A program made the translations under genes and the position numbers. Positions 1-10,700 of a stretch of 64,000 bases of DNA are shown here, in pieces (position 1 is the first letter of the stretch; the number at the start of each line of letters is the position of its first letter). The notes beneath the pieces are model-generated. The model was not told the DNA's origin, searched no databases, and saw only the letters and a list, made by a program, of their open reading frames with translations. The DNA is from Plazaster borealis (taxonomy: Eukaryota > Echinodermata > Asteroidea > Forcipulatida > Labidiasteridae), in assembly GCA_021014325.1 (NCBI GenBank), contig CM037473.1, positions 11,053,501 through 11,117,500 on the forward strand, written 5' to 3'.

Positions 1-905
1 GGTAGGGATTCTACATTCAGATTAATTAACAGGTTGATTTTGGAGGATTGAGAAAGGTAGGGATTCTACATTCAGATTGACAGGTTGATTTTGGAGGATT
101 GAGAAAGGTAGGGATTCTACATTCAGATTAACAGGTTGATTTTGGAGGATTAAGGAAGGTAGGGATCCTACATTTAGATTAACAGGTTGATTTTGGAGGA
201 TTGAGGAAGGTAGGGATCATACATTCAAATAAACAGGTTGATTTTGGAGGATTGAGAAAGGTAGGGATTCTACATTCAGATTAACAGGTTGATTTTGGAG
301 GATTGAGAAAGGTAGGGATTCTACATTCAGATGAACAAGTTGATTTTGGAGGATAGAGGAAGGTAGGGATCCTACATTCAGATTAACAGGTTGATTTTGG
401 ATTTTGGAGGATTGAGGAAGGTAGGGATTCTACATTCAGATTAACAGGTTGATTTTGGAGGATTGAGAAAGGTAGGGATTCTACATTCAGATGAACAAGT
501 TGATTTTGGAGGATTGAGGAAGGTAGGGATCCTACATTCAGATTAACAGGTTGATTTTGGAGGATTGAGAAAGGTAGGGATTCTACATTCAGATTAACAA
601 ATTGATTTTGGAGGATTGAGACGGGTAGGGATCCTACATTCAGATTAACAGGTTGATTTGGGAGGATTGAGGAAGGTATGGATCATACAATCAGATTAAC
701 AGGCTGATTTTAGTGGATTAATGAAGATAGGATCATACATTCAGATTAACTGAACCAGTTAATTTTGAAGGGTTAATAAAGGTAGGAATATCACATTCAG
801 AATATTGAATTTACAGAATTGAGGAAGGTAGGGATCCTATACTCGGAATAACAAATTGTTTTTAGAGAATTGAGGAAGGTAGGGATACTTTCAGATTAAC
901 AGGTT
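1..905 (+). repeat. 51-bp minisatellite in intron 1 of P450 copy A
   Basis: About 17-18 head-to-tail units of roughly 51 bp. Each unit carries GGTAGGGATCCTACATTCAG followed by an ATTAACAGGTTGATTTTGG segment and a GGATTGAGGAA end. Units are nearly identical up to about 700 and decay between 700 and 905. The array continues past the left edge. The same unit in the same orientation fills intron 1 of P450 copy C (8466-10092), so it predates the gene duplication or was shared by conversion. There are no unique spacers, so it is not a CRISPR array. Confidence 0.97.
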
Positions 906-1374
906 GATCATTAAACCACCCGAGCTCGTGTCCGTTTCACAAGAGATTGGGTCCTTTGATCTGGGAATGAGTTTACACGAAAGTTCATTGCAATAACTTT
1001 TCCTGATGTTCCTTGAAGACGGACTTCAAGTAGAGTTAAACACAAAGTACTATTAAACCTTCCTTGTCTTGTAAAGTATAGGCCTATCATATTTATAACT
1101 TTCTTTATTATGTTAAGGTTTATCATCAATATTTTTTTCATTGACTCCATTTAAATTTTAGTGGTCTGCCAGACGCTGTTCATTACTATTTCCATTTTAC
1201 TCTCAGCGATTTTAATTTTCTGAAATATGTGCATTTTCTTAGACAAGACGGCCTTTAAATGTGTAACTTTGAATTTTCTTTCGGGAACAAAGGCCATGGC
1301 TCTCATTACCAAATGTTAAGATCAACTCTTTATAACCAATGGAGTTTGTTCAACTGTATTTTCCTCGTATACAG
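906..1374 (+). other. Intron 1 remainder of P450 copy A
   Basis: About 470 bp of unique AT-rich sequence between the decayed minisatellite and the 3' splice site (CGTATACAG, ending 1374). The last 45 bp match the 45 bp before the equivalent exon of copy C (10092-10137). The rest is absent from copy C. I see no gene in it. Confidence 0.7.
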
Positions 1375-2905
1375 GGGTAGCTACTGCGTCAGGGGAGCGA
1401 TGGGTGGAGCTTCGCCGTTTCTGCCTGACTGTTCTACGGAGTTTCGGAGTGGGAAGGTCAAGCTTCGAGGATCAGATCGGCACCGAGGCTGAAGCTTTGA
1501 TGGATGAGATGGTCAAGCTTGACGGGAAGTCTTTCAACCCCAAGCCGTTCCTCAGCAATGCCGTGTCCAACGTAGTCTGCGCCGTCGTCTTAGGACAACG
1601 ATACGAGTACTCCGACCGCAGATTCAAAGAGTTGCTCTCCCTTTTGAGCCGTAACATTCAACTCCTTGGGCCAGTGGGGTTCTTGAAAATGACATTTTTC
1701 TCGCACCACATTCGTCATGTTCCTTTCTCAGGGTTTGGCGAGGTTTCAACAAATTTTGAAAGACTCGCAAGTTTTATAAAGAACATCATCGATACTCATC
1801 GCGAAAATTTCGATGCTGACAATGTGAAAGATTTAACCGACGCGTACCTACTGGAGATCCAAGGTTCACCTGAAGAGAAGTTGACTGACGGCACATTCAA
1901 TGGGACTGCCACTCACAAATCAACAAAGAAATGGCATCTCAGCGAACACAACATGATTGGAACGATAGTGAATCTGTTTGCGGCCGGCACGGAGACAACA
2001 GCCTCGACACTCCAGTGGGGCATCTTGTACATGATGGCTTACCCGGACATCCAGAAACGGGTCCACGCAGAGATTGACGCCACAGTCGGTCGCAACCGGT
2101 TGCCTCGACTGACCGACAAGCCCGAGCTAAACTTCACCTATGCCGTCGTTTTAGAGATGCAGCGCATGGCTTCTATTGCACCCATTGGCGTCCCACACTG
2201 TGCCAGCGAAGACACCAAGATCCACGGTTTCAATATACCAAAGGGCACCCTCCTGATTCCAAATCTGTGGAACGTCTTCCGAGACCCGAGTCTTTGGCCT
2301 GAACCAGAGAAGTTCAAACCCGAGAGATTTTTGAACGCTGAAGGCAAGGCCGTGAAACCCGAGGAGTTGATTCCATTTAGTATTGGTGAGTGCGCTGAAT
2401 TTTCACAAATGAGGCATTTTCATTGTCTTTTCAAAATGAACTTTCTCACTAATTATTGATTACACTACTTGATAGGGACTATTGTGCTGTTATGATGCCG
2501 TCATCACACAATGTGCATTGTAATTTGTAAGAAGAATTTAAGCCCAACACAAATACAGGCGGGTTCGAGTAAAGAGCCCTGGACAGGAGGATGATAACAT
2601 GAACATTGGAAGTTGGAGGAAATGGTGTGCCTTATGGATAATGAAGAAGTTAATACCTCCATGTTAATACTAACAAAGAGGTTTTTTATCTCTTAATTTA
2701 TATATATTACATTGATTATCTAGGTCGGCGTAGCTGCATCGGCGAGCATCTGGCCAAGATGGAGATTTTTGTCTTCTTTGTTTACTTCATGCATCGGTTT
2801 GAGTTCAAAAAACCGGACAACTCACCGCCGCTGAACCTCAATGCCCGAACCGGATTAACCCGCTCTCCAGTGGCATTTGATACGTTTGCCATCAAACGTG
2901 ACTGA
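1375..2905 (+). CDS. Cytochrome P450, CYP2-clan, copy A (5' exon outside the window)
   Basis: Heme monooxygenase expected to hydroxylate small lipophilic substrates at the ER with electrons from P450 reductase. Two exons are visible: 1375-2385 and 2724-2905 (stop TGA 2903-2905). The first is a large fused exon entered in phase 1, the second encodes the heme loop. Visible motifs are helix C W-x-x-x-RR, the I-helix AGTETT oxygen-activation motif, K-helix ExxR (E-M-Q-R), PERF, and the heme loop FSIGRRSCIGE with its cysteine ligand. The reading frame is open throughout. The exon carrying the membrane anchor must lie to the left, as in copy C at 7776. Compared with copy C the fused exon is 9 bp longer, in a variable loop near 1870-1900. 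The family is certain; the subfamily and substrate cannot be read from sequence. Confidence 0.93.
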
Positions 2906-2931
2906 AATAACACCGCGTCAAGCACTAGATG

Positions 2932-2937
2932 AATAAA
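2932..2937 (+). terminator. Candidate poly(A) signal AATAAA, P450 copy A
   Basis: AATAAA lies 27 bp after the stop codon. A second one follows at about 3080. In copy C the first is mutated to AATAAC while the second is kept (11839), so the distal site may be the one under constraint. Confidence 0.5.
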
Positions 2938-4036
2938 GATGTAGGGTTATTTTGTAAGGTGCCCAGATATCCTAGTACACTTACATTGACTTAATTTAAT
3001 TTGACTTAAATCAGAAAGACAAACAAACCTGCTTCACTCCTAGTGACTATAATCAATTGGTTAAACATAGTTTGTATATAAATAAAGACTAATATAATCA
3101 CTCTGTGTTTGCTTTCAGAATTTCTTACTAGCGATGCGCCCATTGGTTAAAATCGGCTAGAGGGCGCTGTGCTTTTTTTTCCAATCCATATTTCAAAATA
3201 ATGACCTGTCCGGTACACTTGATTTGAATTTTCGTTTTAGATTTGGCCAATATTCTTTTCACTTTCATTTAGGCCTACGCCTTTGCTGATTGAAACATGT
3301 GAATTTTACAACTGCATCATTTTTAAAGGCTGCAATCAGAAAATTAAATAAACGGCGAATTGTACATTTAATTATTTAAAAACCACCTCATTCAATAGCA
3401 CTCCGCCCAAAAGACACCACTTTTGCTAAAAATACCCGGATGTCAGCCAACTTTTTTACATCCACCACTCACGCAATCACCACATTGGTAGATTACACGA
3501 TGATACTATACAAGGATTGACAGTAAAATGATTGTAGTTTAAAACAAAGTACAAATCTTTAAAATAATCCCAATACAGAAATTTTCTCGCTAGATTTAGT
3601 GGCTCAGCTCATAAATTGCTTGTAGAAACTTTTGGAATTCGTCGGTTTTGAATTTAATCAACGTATTTGTCCACACTGATGGAAAATGTAGAGTCGAAAA
3701 TGCATTTTGTATGTTCTTGTCTGATGTAAAATTCTTTAAACAAACCATGTATGAAACCGTTTGTAAAAGCAAAGCAGAATTGAATATTTTCCGGAAAGAT
3801 AATTTTGTTTTAGTGACCGCTAAGAAAAAAGTATCTAGCATTGTTTAACGAAGTACATTTTGTTTATCTGATAAGTTGAAGGAAATTAATTATACAAATA
3901 AATACTTTTTGCTATCTCTTTCGCCATGATGACACTTCATTTGTATTATTTAAAATGTTGTTGTCACCCTTCCCCAGAGGTGATGGGAGTATGTCCCTTT
4001 TGGAATAAAACAAGAAATCAGTCAGTCAATAAAACA

Positions 4037-4212
4037 CTAGGCCTGGTGCTTCATTCTTGAGAGGACAAGGGCATGAAGGCGTTTTCTCCTTAGTAAAGGG
4101 CACCTCTATAAGAAATTGTAAATTTGTACTGGAACATTTTTAAGGACACCAAGGCAATGACCAGGAGCATGGAGGCGATTGCCTCTGCTGCCTCTGTGAA
4201 GTATCAGGCCTG
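4037..4212. repeat. M8-family repeat (GGCCTG ends)
   Basis: Element with AGGCCTGGTGCTTCATT at the left and TATCAGGCCTGA at the right, holding the GGGCAC...GGCACCAAGGC body found in many other copies (13419, 35475, 40242, 53000, 61388). The equivalent place in the second duplication arm carries the same element at 13419-13580, so it predates the duplication. Confidence 0.65.
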
Positions 4213-4340
4213 AAACGCTTTTCCATGTTTCTAGAAAAGAAAAAAAAAACAGTCTACATAACCGTCGGGGCATAGTAGGTTCAATTTCAGCTACTTCTGA
4301 AACTTTGCCTTTAATTAACACGTCCATTAAACTCCGCCTC

Positions 4341-4705
4341 TTAAAGGCACTGTACACATTTGGTAATTACTCAACATAAAAACTGACTTGGTAACGAGCA
4401 ACAGAGAGCTGTTGATAGTATAAAACATTGTGAGAAACGACTCCCTCTGAAGTAACGTAGTTTTTGAGAAAGAGGTTAATTTCTCACTAAAATAATAAAA
4501 TACTTCTTGCAAGAAGCCTTTTATTCCTATCTGAAATCACACAAATTTGTACAACAAGGGTGTTTTTTCTTTCGTCATTTTCTTGCAACTTAGATGACCA
4601 ATTGAGCCCAAATGTTTACATGCTTGTTATTTTATGCATATGTTGGGATACGCCAAGTGAGAACACTGGTCTTTGACAATTACCAAACGTGTTCAGTGCC
4701 TTTAA
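4341..4705. mobile_element. M1 MITE with TTAA target duplication (filled site)
   Basis: A 357-bp non-autonomous DNA transposon (4345-4701) flanked by TTAA (4341-4344 and 4702-4705). Terminal inverted repeats begin AGGCACTG.ACAC.TTTGG. The matching locus in the copy C arm reads CGCCTC-TTAA-CCCATTG (TTAA at 13677-13680) with no element, giving a direct empty site. It encodes no protein. TTAA specificity points to a piggyBac-type transposase acting in trans. Confidence 0.92.
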
Positions 4706-4859
4706 CCCATTGATAAAATGGATTGGTTTATTGTTACGAGAAAGCCCGATGAGATAGTACCGGTATCCTTCACCATGAAAACTGTTAACCACACAAACTG
4801 TTCATGATTATGACGCTCAATGGTGCCACTTGCAACAAGTTCAAAGCACGCGGACAACT

Positions 4860-5327
4860 TTGGTAAATTGTCAAAGACTAGAATCTCAACTTGATGTGAC
4901 CCTAATATGTTATTATTAAACAACAAACCCATGATAGAGTCAATGAAGTCACGATGTTAGTGAAAACCCCTGTGAAATATTTTCACTATTTTCAAACACC
5001 GGGTTTCGGACTCTATCCAAATAGGGCATATTTTTAGTGCATCGGAGAACTTTGTGCCTTTCAGCTAGTCTCTGACAGAAATACAGTCCGACGGAAATCG
5101 AACAAAAAATTTGACATCGGAGAATTGTTATCTGGCTACCTGTCCTGGATTAATTTTGACAAGACCCCTAAATTGTCAAAGACTAGAATCTTCACTTTAT
5201 TTGACCCTCATTTTTAAACAACAAACCTATGATTGAGTCAATGAAGTCACAATGTTAGTGAAAAACCCTGTGAAATGTGTTTAAACTATTTTCAAACACC
5301 GGGTTTTGGACTTTATCCAAAACCGAT
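4860..5327 (+). repeat. Internal tandem duplication in copy A flank
   Basis: A block of about 160 bp starting at AATTGTCAAAGACTAGAATC (about 4865) recurs from about 5168. Both halves contain the AGTCAATGAAGTCAC and TTTTCAAACACCGGG segments. The copy C arm has a single, shortened version at about 13835-13935, so the doubling happened in arm A or was lost from arm C. Confidence 0.75.
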
Positions 5328-5524
5328 TGGTGATACTCATTTATCTAAAACTAAAGCATTTCAGGCAAAACTATTTCGAAGGAAATCTTTCCACAACGAC
5401 CATCTCTATTTTCATGTATCGTAAGTAAATCTGTGAACATTTATATTTTTACTCTCACTCATGCTGTGTACACCCTTTAAATAGCGATAATTTAAATGAC
5501 AAAAAAGGAAAGAGTAGGCCTAGT

Positions 5525-6226
5525 TGTGCCAGCGAAGACACCAAGATCCACGGTTTCAATATACCAAAGGGCACCCTCCTGATTCCAAATCTGTGGAACG
5601 TCTTCCGAGACCCGAGTCTTTGGCCTGAACCAGAGAAGTTCAAACCCGAGAGATTTTTGAACGCTGAAAGCAAGGCCGTGAAACCCGAGGAGTTGATTCC
5701 ATTCAGTACTGGTGAGTGCGCTGAATTTTCACAAATGAGGCATTTTCATAGCTTTTTTCTAATGAACTTTCTCACTATTTATTGTTTACATTACTTTATA
5801 GTGACTACTATGCTGTTATGATGCCGTCATCACACTATGTACATTGTATTTTGTAAGAAGGAACTTAGGCCCAACACAAACGCAGGCGGGTTCGAGTAAA
5901 GAGCCCTGGACAGGAGGATGATCATAATATGAATATAGAAGTTGGAGGAAACGGTGTGGCTTTATAATGAATAATACAAAAAGTTATAGGCCCTATAAAG
6001 AGTTTTCTATTCATTCAGTTTGAATTTATCCATTGATGATCTAGGTCGGCGTAGCTGCATCGGCGAGCATCTGGCCAAGATGGAGATTTTCGTATTTTTC
6101 TCTTTCCTCATGCATCGGTTTGAGTTCAAGAAACCGGACAACTCACCGCCGCTGAACCTCAATGCCCAACCCGGATTAACCCGCTCTCCATTCCCCTTTG
6201 ATACATGTGCCACAAAACGTGACTGA
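5525..6226 (+). pseudogene. Cytochrome P450 copy B, 3'-only fragment
   Basis: Two pieces continue the P450 frame: 5525-5711 (62 codons plus one base, ending at the same GTGAGTG donor) and 6045-6226 (182 bp, intact to TGA). They encode the region from just after the K-helix through PERF and the cysteine heme loop to the C-terminus, about 122 residues. There is no start codon, anchor, I-helix or ExxR. The upstream edge is a clean junction with the end of the copy A flank at about 5516-5524. The heme-loop lead reads FSTG where A and C have FSIG. It has no stops and intact splice sites, so it is a recent truncated duplicate and could serve as a conversion donor. Confidence 0.88.
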
Positions 6227-7143
6227 TGATGTAAACGCGGCTTGCTTTACTGAGCAATATTTTGTTGATAAAGACTGTAGTGGCTTGAATACTACCAACA
6301 ATTATAAAAAATAAAAACAATAACATAAAAAATGCTTTGCATCTGATGAAGTAGTTGTTGCTACGAAAGCTTATGTAGTTTTAAATATAGTTAGTAGTCT
6401 TTAAGTGCTACCACTACTTACCAACAAACTTTAATAATTCAGAAGGAAAAAGGTGGTTTTAATTATTGATATCTTTGTTTTCTTAATTCCCTATCAGGCC
6501 GTTTGTACAGTTTATCACAGCTCGGTGTGTGTTGACAGCAAGCCTTGTGTGTGTCGAACTTGTTTTCGGTGTGCTGAAACACACCCGCTCACTACACATT
6601 GTGTGCTTTGCACAGTAACATTATTCATAATTCGAACCACCAACATACCCAAGGCTTTGCTACATCCTATAAAGAGGGAGTAGGATGTCAGGATAATATT
6701 AAGGAATAATTAAAAGTGTCTTGGTTTAGTTGTAATAGCACATAATATAGAGATTTCAATAAACATTTTATAAACTGCAACAGCCCGATCTCTCAGGAGG
6801 GTTTTAGTGGTTCAGATCTAACTACACCACTTCTTCCAATGAGTAAAGTATGTCACGTAATTATAAAATCCCTAACCATGTCACCCAACGGTTGAAGCCA
6901 GACCATACTGATGTTATGACGACAAGGCATAATCTCAGGTAGGCCTAATCACACACGCACCAAGAACATACAATTGGTGCTCGATAAACTTTTATGAGCA
7001 GGGATTCGGTACGGGTCGGGTCACGATCTCAGTGTCTGAAGATATAGTTCGGCTGGCGGTTAATGGTGTCCCTGCACCGTTTTAATTTTAAATTTCAGGT
7101 CAGCTCGTGTTTTTCCTTTTTGCATCACACATCAATACATGCA
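6227..7143. other. Intergenic, no gene seen
   Basis: AT-rich sequence that does not match the 3' flanks of copies A or C. The stretch from about 7010 resembles the sequence upstream of copy C exon 1 (7605-7775), sharing GGTACGGGTC and CAGCTCGTGTTTTTCCTTT-like blocks, so its right end is a duplicated P450 5' region. Confidence 0.6.
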
Positions 7144-7206
7144 GCATGTCCTTTCTGCAGATCTAATTTTTGTCTCTGGACATTCAGACAGCACTCTTCG
7201 GTGTAT
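7144..7206 (+). pseudogene. Relic of a P450 first exon with early stop
   Basis: The sequence from ATG at 7146 matches the start of copy C exon 1 (7776), including the stretch TTTTTGTCTCTGGACATTCA. The seventh codon is TAA (7164-7166) where copy C has TCC, and similarity stops at about 7204. With the matching upstream block this is a decayed duplicate of the promoter, 5'UTR and first codons. Confidence 0.85.
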
Positions 7207-7775
7207 TACCATAGTGATTTTTTATTTTGACATCACACTTTGTTTAGCAATTGAGTTGATTTGCACTTGAATCAATCCTCTTTGTGCATTCGAGCCCTAG
7301 TTTCAAAACGAGCCTCACCAGCCTTTCAGGCATTTCTTTTTGGTAAATAAGTATTATTATTATTATTATTTTATTTGCCATGACAGTAGTACAAACAAAA
7401 TACAAGACAATACCCGAGATGGGTGAGGAACAGCAAAAGCAAATACATACTATGATCCGTAAGTTTGTTGCCCCACATCTGGGGTACACAAAGATATAAA
7501 TAAAGATAAACATTATTGTACACAAAGCTATCATAAAAGCAGATAATTATAATAATACAAAAAAGTAATAAAAAAATACAAAAATAAAGAATAAGGATAA
7601 AACTCGGTACGGGTCACGACTGCAGTATTGAAGTTCAAGTTTGCTGTGGCTTAGTACAAATACAACACATACGATAATGTTGGCCCTGCCCGGTTTTCAT
7701 TTTTAGTCGAGACAGCAAACAATCTCAGGTCCGCTCGTGTTTTTCCTTTGTGCGGGACACATCAAAAGTTGAAGC
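7207..7775. other. Upstream region of P450 copy C
   Basis: Contains a short (TTA)n run near 7350-7370 followed by about 200 bp that could be an old retroelement 3' end (not identified). From 7605 to the ATG the sequence is shared with the relic locus at 7010-7145, so this about 170-bp block is the likely core promoter and 5'UTR of copy C. No convincing TATA box was identified. Confidence 0.5.
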
Positions 7776-10700
7776 ATGTCCCTTTTGCAGATCTCCTTTT
7801 TGTCTCTGGACATTCAGACAGCACTCTTCGGTGTGTTTGTCCTCCTCGTACTTGTCTGGATGACAAGGAAGCCGAAAAACCTACCACCCGGGCCCCTCCG
7901 AGTGCCCATCATCGGGTCGGTCGTGGCTGTTGTATGGGAGGCGTTACGACGGGGCACGGATCCCCACCGTGTCTTCGCCAGGCTCGCCGAGAAGTACGGG
8001 CCGGTTTTTCATGTGAAGATATTCGGCAAGACAATTGTTGTCCTCAACGACTACGCGTCTGTGAGAGAGGCATTTGTGAACCCGAAGCTGAGCGACCGAC
8101 CCAAGTTACTTCTTAATGACTTTTTAAAGAGCGAAGGTAAGACGTATAGGCATATTGATAAGTATATTCTTTTCAATACAATTGTACGTTCACGATTTAA
8201 ATGCTACCCTATTTCATGCTGCTGAGGCACAAAATGTTGCTTAAAAATTATATGTAAATAAGCAAAATAGCAGGAAACCAGTCACAGAGTGATTAGTTTG
8301 TTTGCAGCTCTATAAAATTCGGCCCTGGTGAACTGAGGACCTCCCTATATTTCGGTCGAGGAGCCGGGAGAGGGACCGAGCTCTGGTGTAAAGTGCCTTG
8401 TAAATAACAATTCTCATAAACAAAACAAATAACAGTAATAATAATACCATACAGTATGCGCCATCGATGCATTCAGATTAACAGGTTGATTTTGGAGGAT
8501 TGAGGAAGGTAGGGATCCTACATTCAGATTAACAGGTTGATTTTGGAGGATTGAGGAAGGAAGGGATCCTATACATTCAGATTAACAGGTTGGTTTGGAG
8601 GATTGAGGAAGGTAGGGATCCTACATTCAGATTAACAGGTTGATTTTGGAGGATTGAGAAAGGTAGGGATTCTACATTCAGATTAACAGGTTGATTTTGA
8701 AGGATTGAGGAAGGTAGGGATCGTACAATCAGATTAACAGACAGTTGATTTTGGAGGATTAAAGAAGGTAGGGATCGTACAATCAGATTAACAGACAGTT
8801 GATTTTGGAGGATTGTGGAAGGTAGGGATCCTACATTCAGATTAACGGGTTAATTTTGGAGGATTGAGGAAGGTAGGGATCCTACATTCAGATTAACAGG
8901 TTGATTTTGGAGGATTGAGGAAGGTAGGGATCCTACATTCAGATTAACAGGTTGATTTTGGAGGATTGAGGAAGGTAGGGATCCTACATTCAGATTAACA
9001 GGTTGATTTTGGAGGATTGAGGAAGGTAGGCTAGGGATCATACAATCAGATTAACAGACGGTTGATTTTGGAGGATTGAGGAAGGTAGGGATCCTACATT
9101 CAGATTAACAGGTTGATTTTGGAGGATTGAGGAAGGTAGGGATCCTACATTCAGATTAACAGGTTGATTTTGGAGGATTGAGGAAGGTAGGGATCATACA
9201 ATCAGATTAACAGACGGTTGATTTTGGAGGATTGAGGAAGGTAGGGATCCTACATTCAGATTAACCAGTTGATTTTGGAGGATTGAGGAAGGTAGGATCC
9301 CACATTCAGATTAACAGGTTGATTTTGGAGGATTGAGGAAGGTAGGGATCATACATTCAGATTAACCAGTTGATTTCGGAGGATTGAGGAAGGTAGAGAT
9401 CATACATTCAGATTAACCGGTTGATTTCAGAGGATTGAGGAAGGTAGGGATCATACAATCAGATTAACAGGTTGATTTTGGATGATTGAGGAAAGTAGGA
9501 TCCTACATTCAGATTAACAGGTTGGTTTTGGAGGATTGAGGAAGGTAGGGATTATACATTCAGATTAACAGGTTGATTTTGAATGAATGAGGAAGGTAGG
9601 GATCCTACATTCAGATTAACAGGTTGATTTTGGAGGGTTGAGGAAGGTAGGGATCATACAATCAGATTAACAGGTTGATTTTGGAGGATTGTGGAAGGTA
9701 GGGATCCTACATTCAGATTAACAGGTTGATTTTGGAGGATTGAGGAAGGTAGGGATTCTACATTCAGATTAACAGGTTGATTTTGGAGGATTGAGGAAGG
9801 TAGGGATCCTACATTCAGATTAACAGGTTGATTTTGGAGGATTGAGAAAGGTAGGGATCCTACATTCAGATTAACAGGTTGATTTTGGAGGATCGAGGAA
9901 GGTAGGGATCCTACATTCAGATTAACAGGTTGATTTTGGAGGATTGAGGAAGGTAGGGATCATACATTCAGATTAACAGGTTGATTTTGGAGGATCGAGG
10001 AAGGTAGGGATCCTACATTCAGATTAACAGGTTGATTTTGGAGGATTGAGGAAGGTAGGGATCCTACATTCAGATTAACAGGTTGATTTTCCTCTTTATA
10101 ACCTGAGTTTGTTCAACTGTATTTTCCTCGTATACAGGGGTAGGTACTGCGTCAGGGGAGCGATGGGTGGAGCTTCGCCGTTTCTGCCTGACTGTTCTAA
10201 GGAGTTTCGGAGTGGGAAGGTCAAGCTTCGAGGATCAGATCGGCACCGAGGCTGAAGCGTTGATGGATGAGATGGTCAAGCTTGACGGGAAGTCTTTCAA
10301 CCCCAAGCCGTTCCTCAGCAACGCCGTGTCTAACGTAGTCTGCGCCGTCGTCTTAGGACAACGCTACGAGTACTCCGACCGCAGATTCAAAGAGTTGCTC
10401 TCCCTTCTGAGCCGTAACATTCAACTCCTTGGACCAGTGGGGTTCTTGAAAATGACATTTTTGTCGCGCCACATTCGTCATGTTCCTTTCTCAGGGTTTC
10501 ATGAGGTTTCAACAAATTTTGAAAGTCTCGCAAGGTTTATTAAGAACATCATCGATACTCATCGTGAGAATTTCGATGCTGACAATGTGAAAGATTTAAC
10601 CGACGCGTACCTGCTGGAGATCCAAGGCTCCTCTGAAGAGAAGGCGACTGCAAATGAGACTGCCACTCACAAACCAACAAAGAAATGGCATCTCAGCGAA

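Larger units (their letters stand above)
2906..5516 (+). other. 3' flank of P450 copy A: left arm of a segmental duplication
   Basis: No gene is seen. This stretch aligns piecewise with 11644-14127 downstream of copy C, through shared anchors such as the GCGATGCGCC / AGAGGGCGCTGT stretch (3131-3170 and 11891-11930) and the block ending in AAAGAGTAG (about 5516 and 14127). Differences are indels, a MITE present only here (4341-4705), and an internal duplication (4860-5327). Similarity ends abruptly at about 5516, where P450 fragment B begins. Confidence 0.85.

Noticed and set aside
1259..1492. Short plus-strand frame before the P450 exon
   Set aside because: It overlaps the intron end and the P450 exon in another frame and is a shadow.
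5455..5673. Minus-strand frames with [13 protein letters not shown] at 5455, 10892 and 2138
   Set aside because: Antisense of the same conserved P450 exon in copies B, C and A.
8850..9041. Reverse-strand repetitive protein with 17-residue period
   Set aside because: It is forced by the 51-bp minisatellite period. It has no independent start context and sits in an intron.
8466..10092. CRISPR-like array of regular repeats
   Set aside because: Units are contiguous 51-bp copies with no unique spacers. The array lies inside a spliced P450 intron of an animal genome and there are no cas genes.
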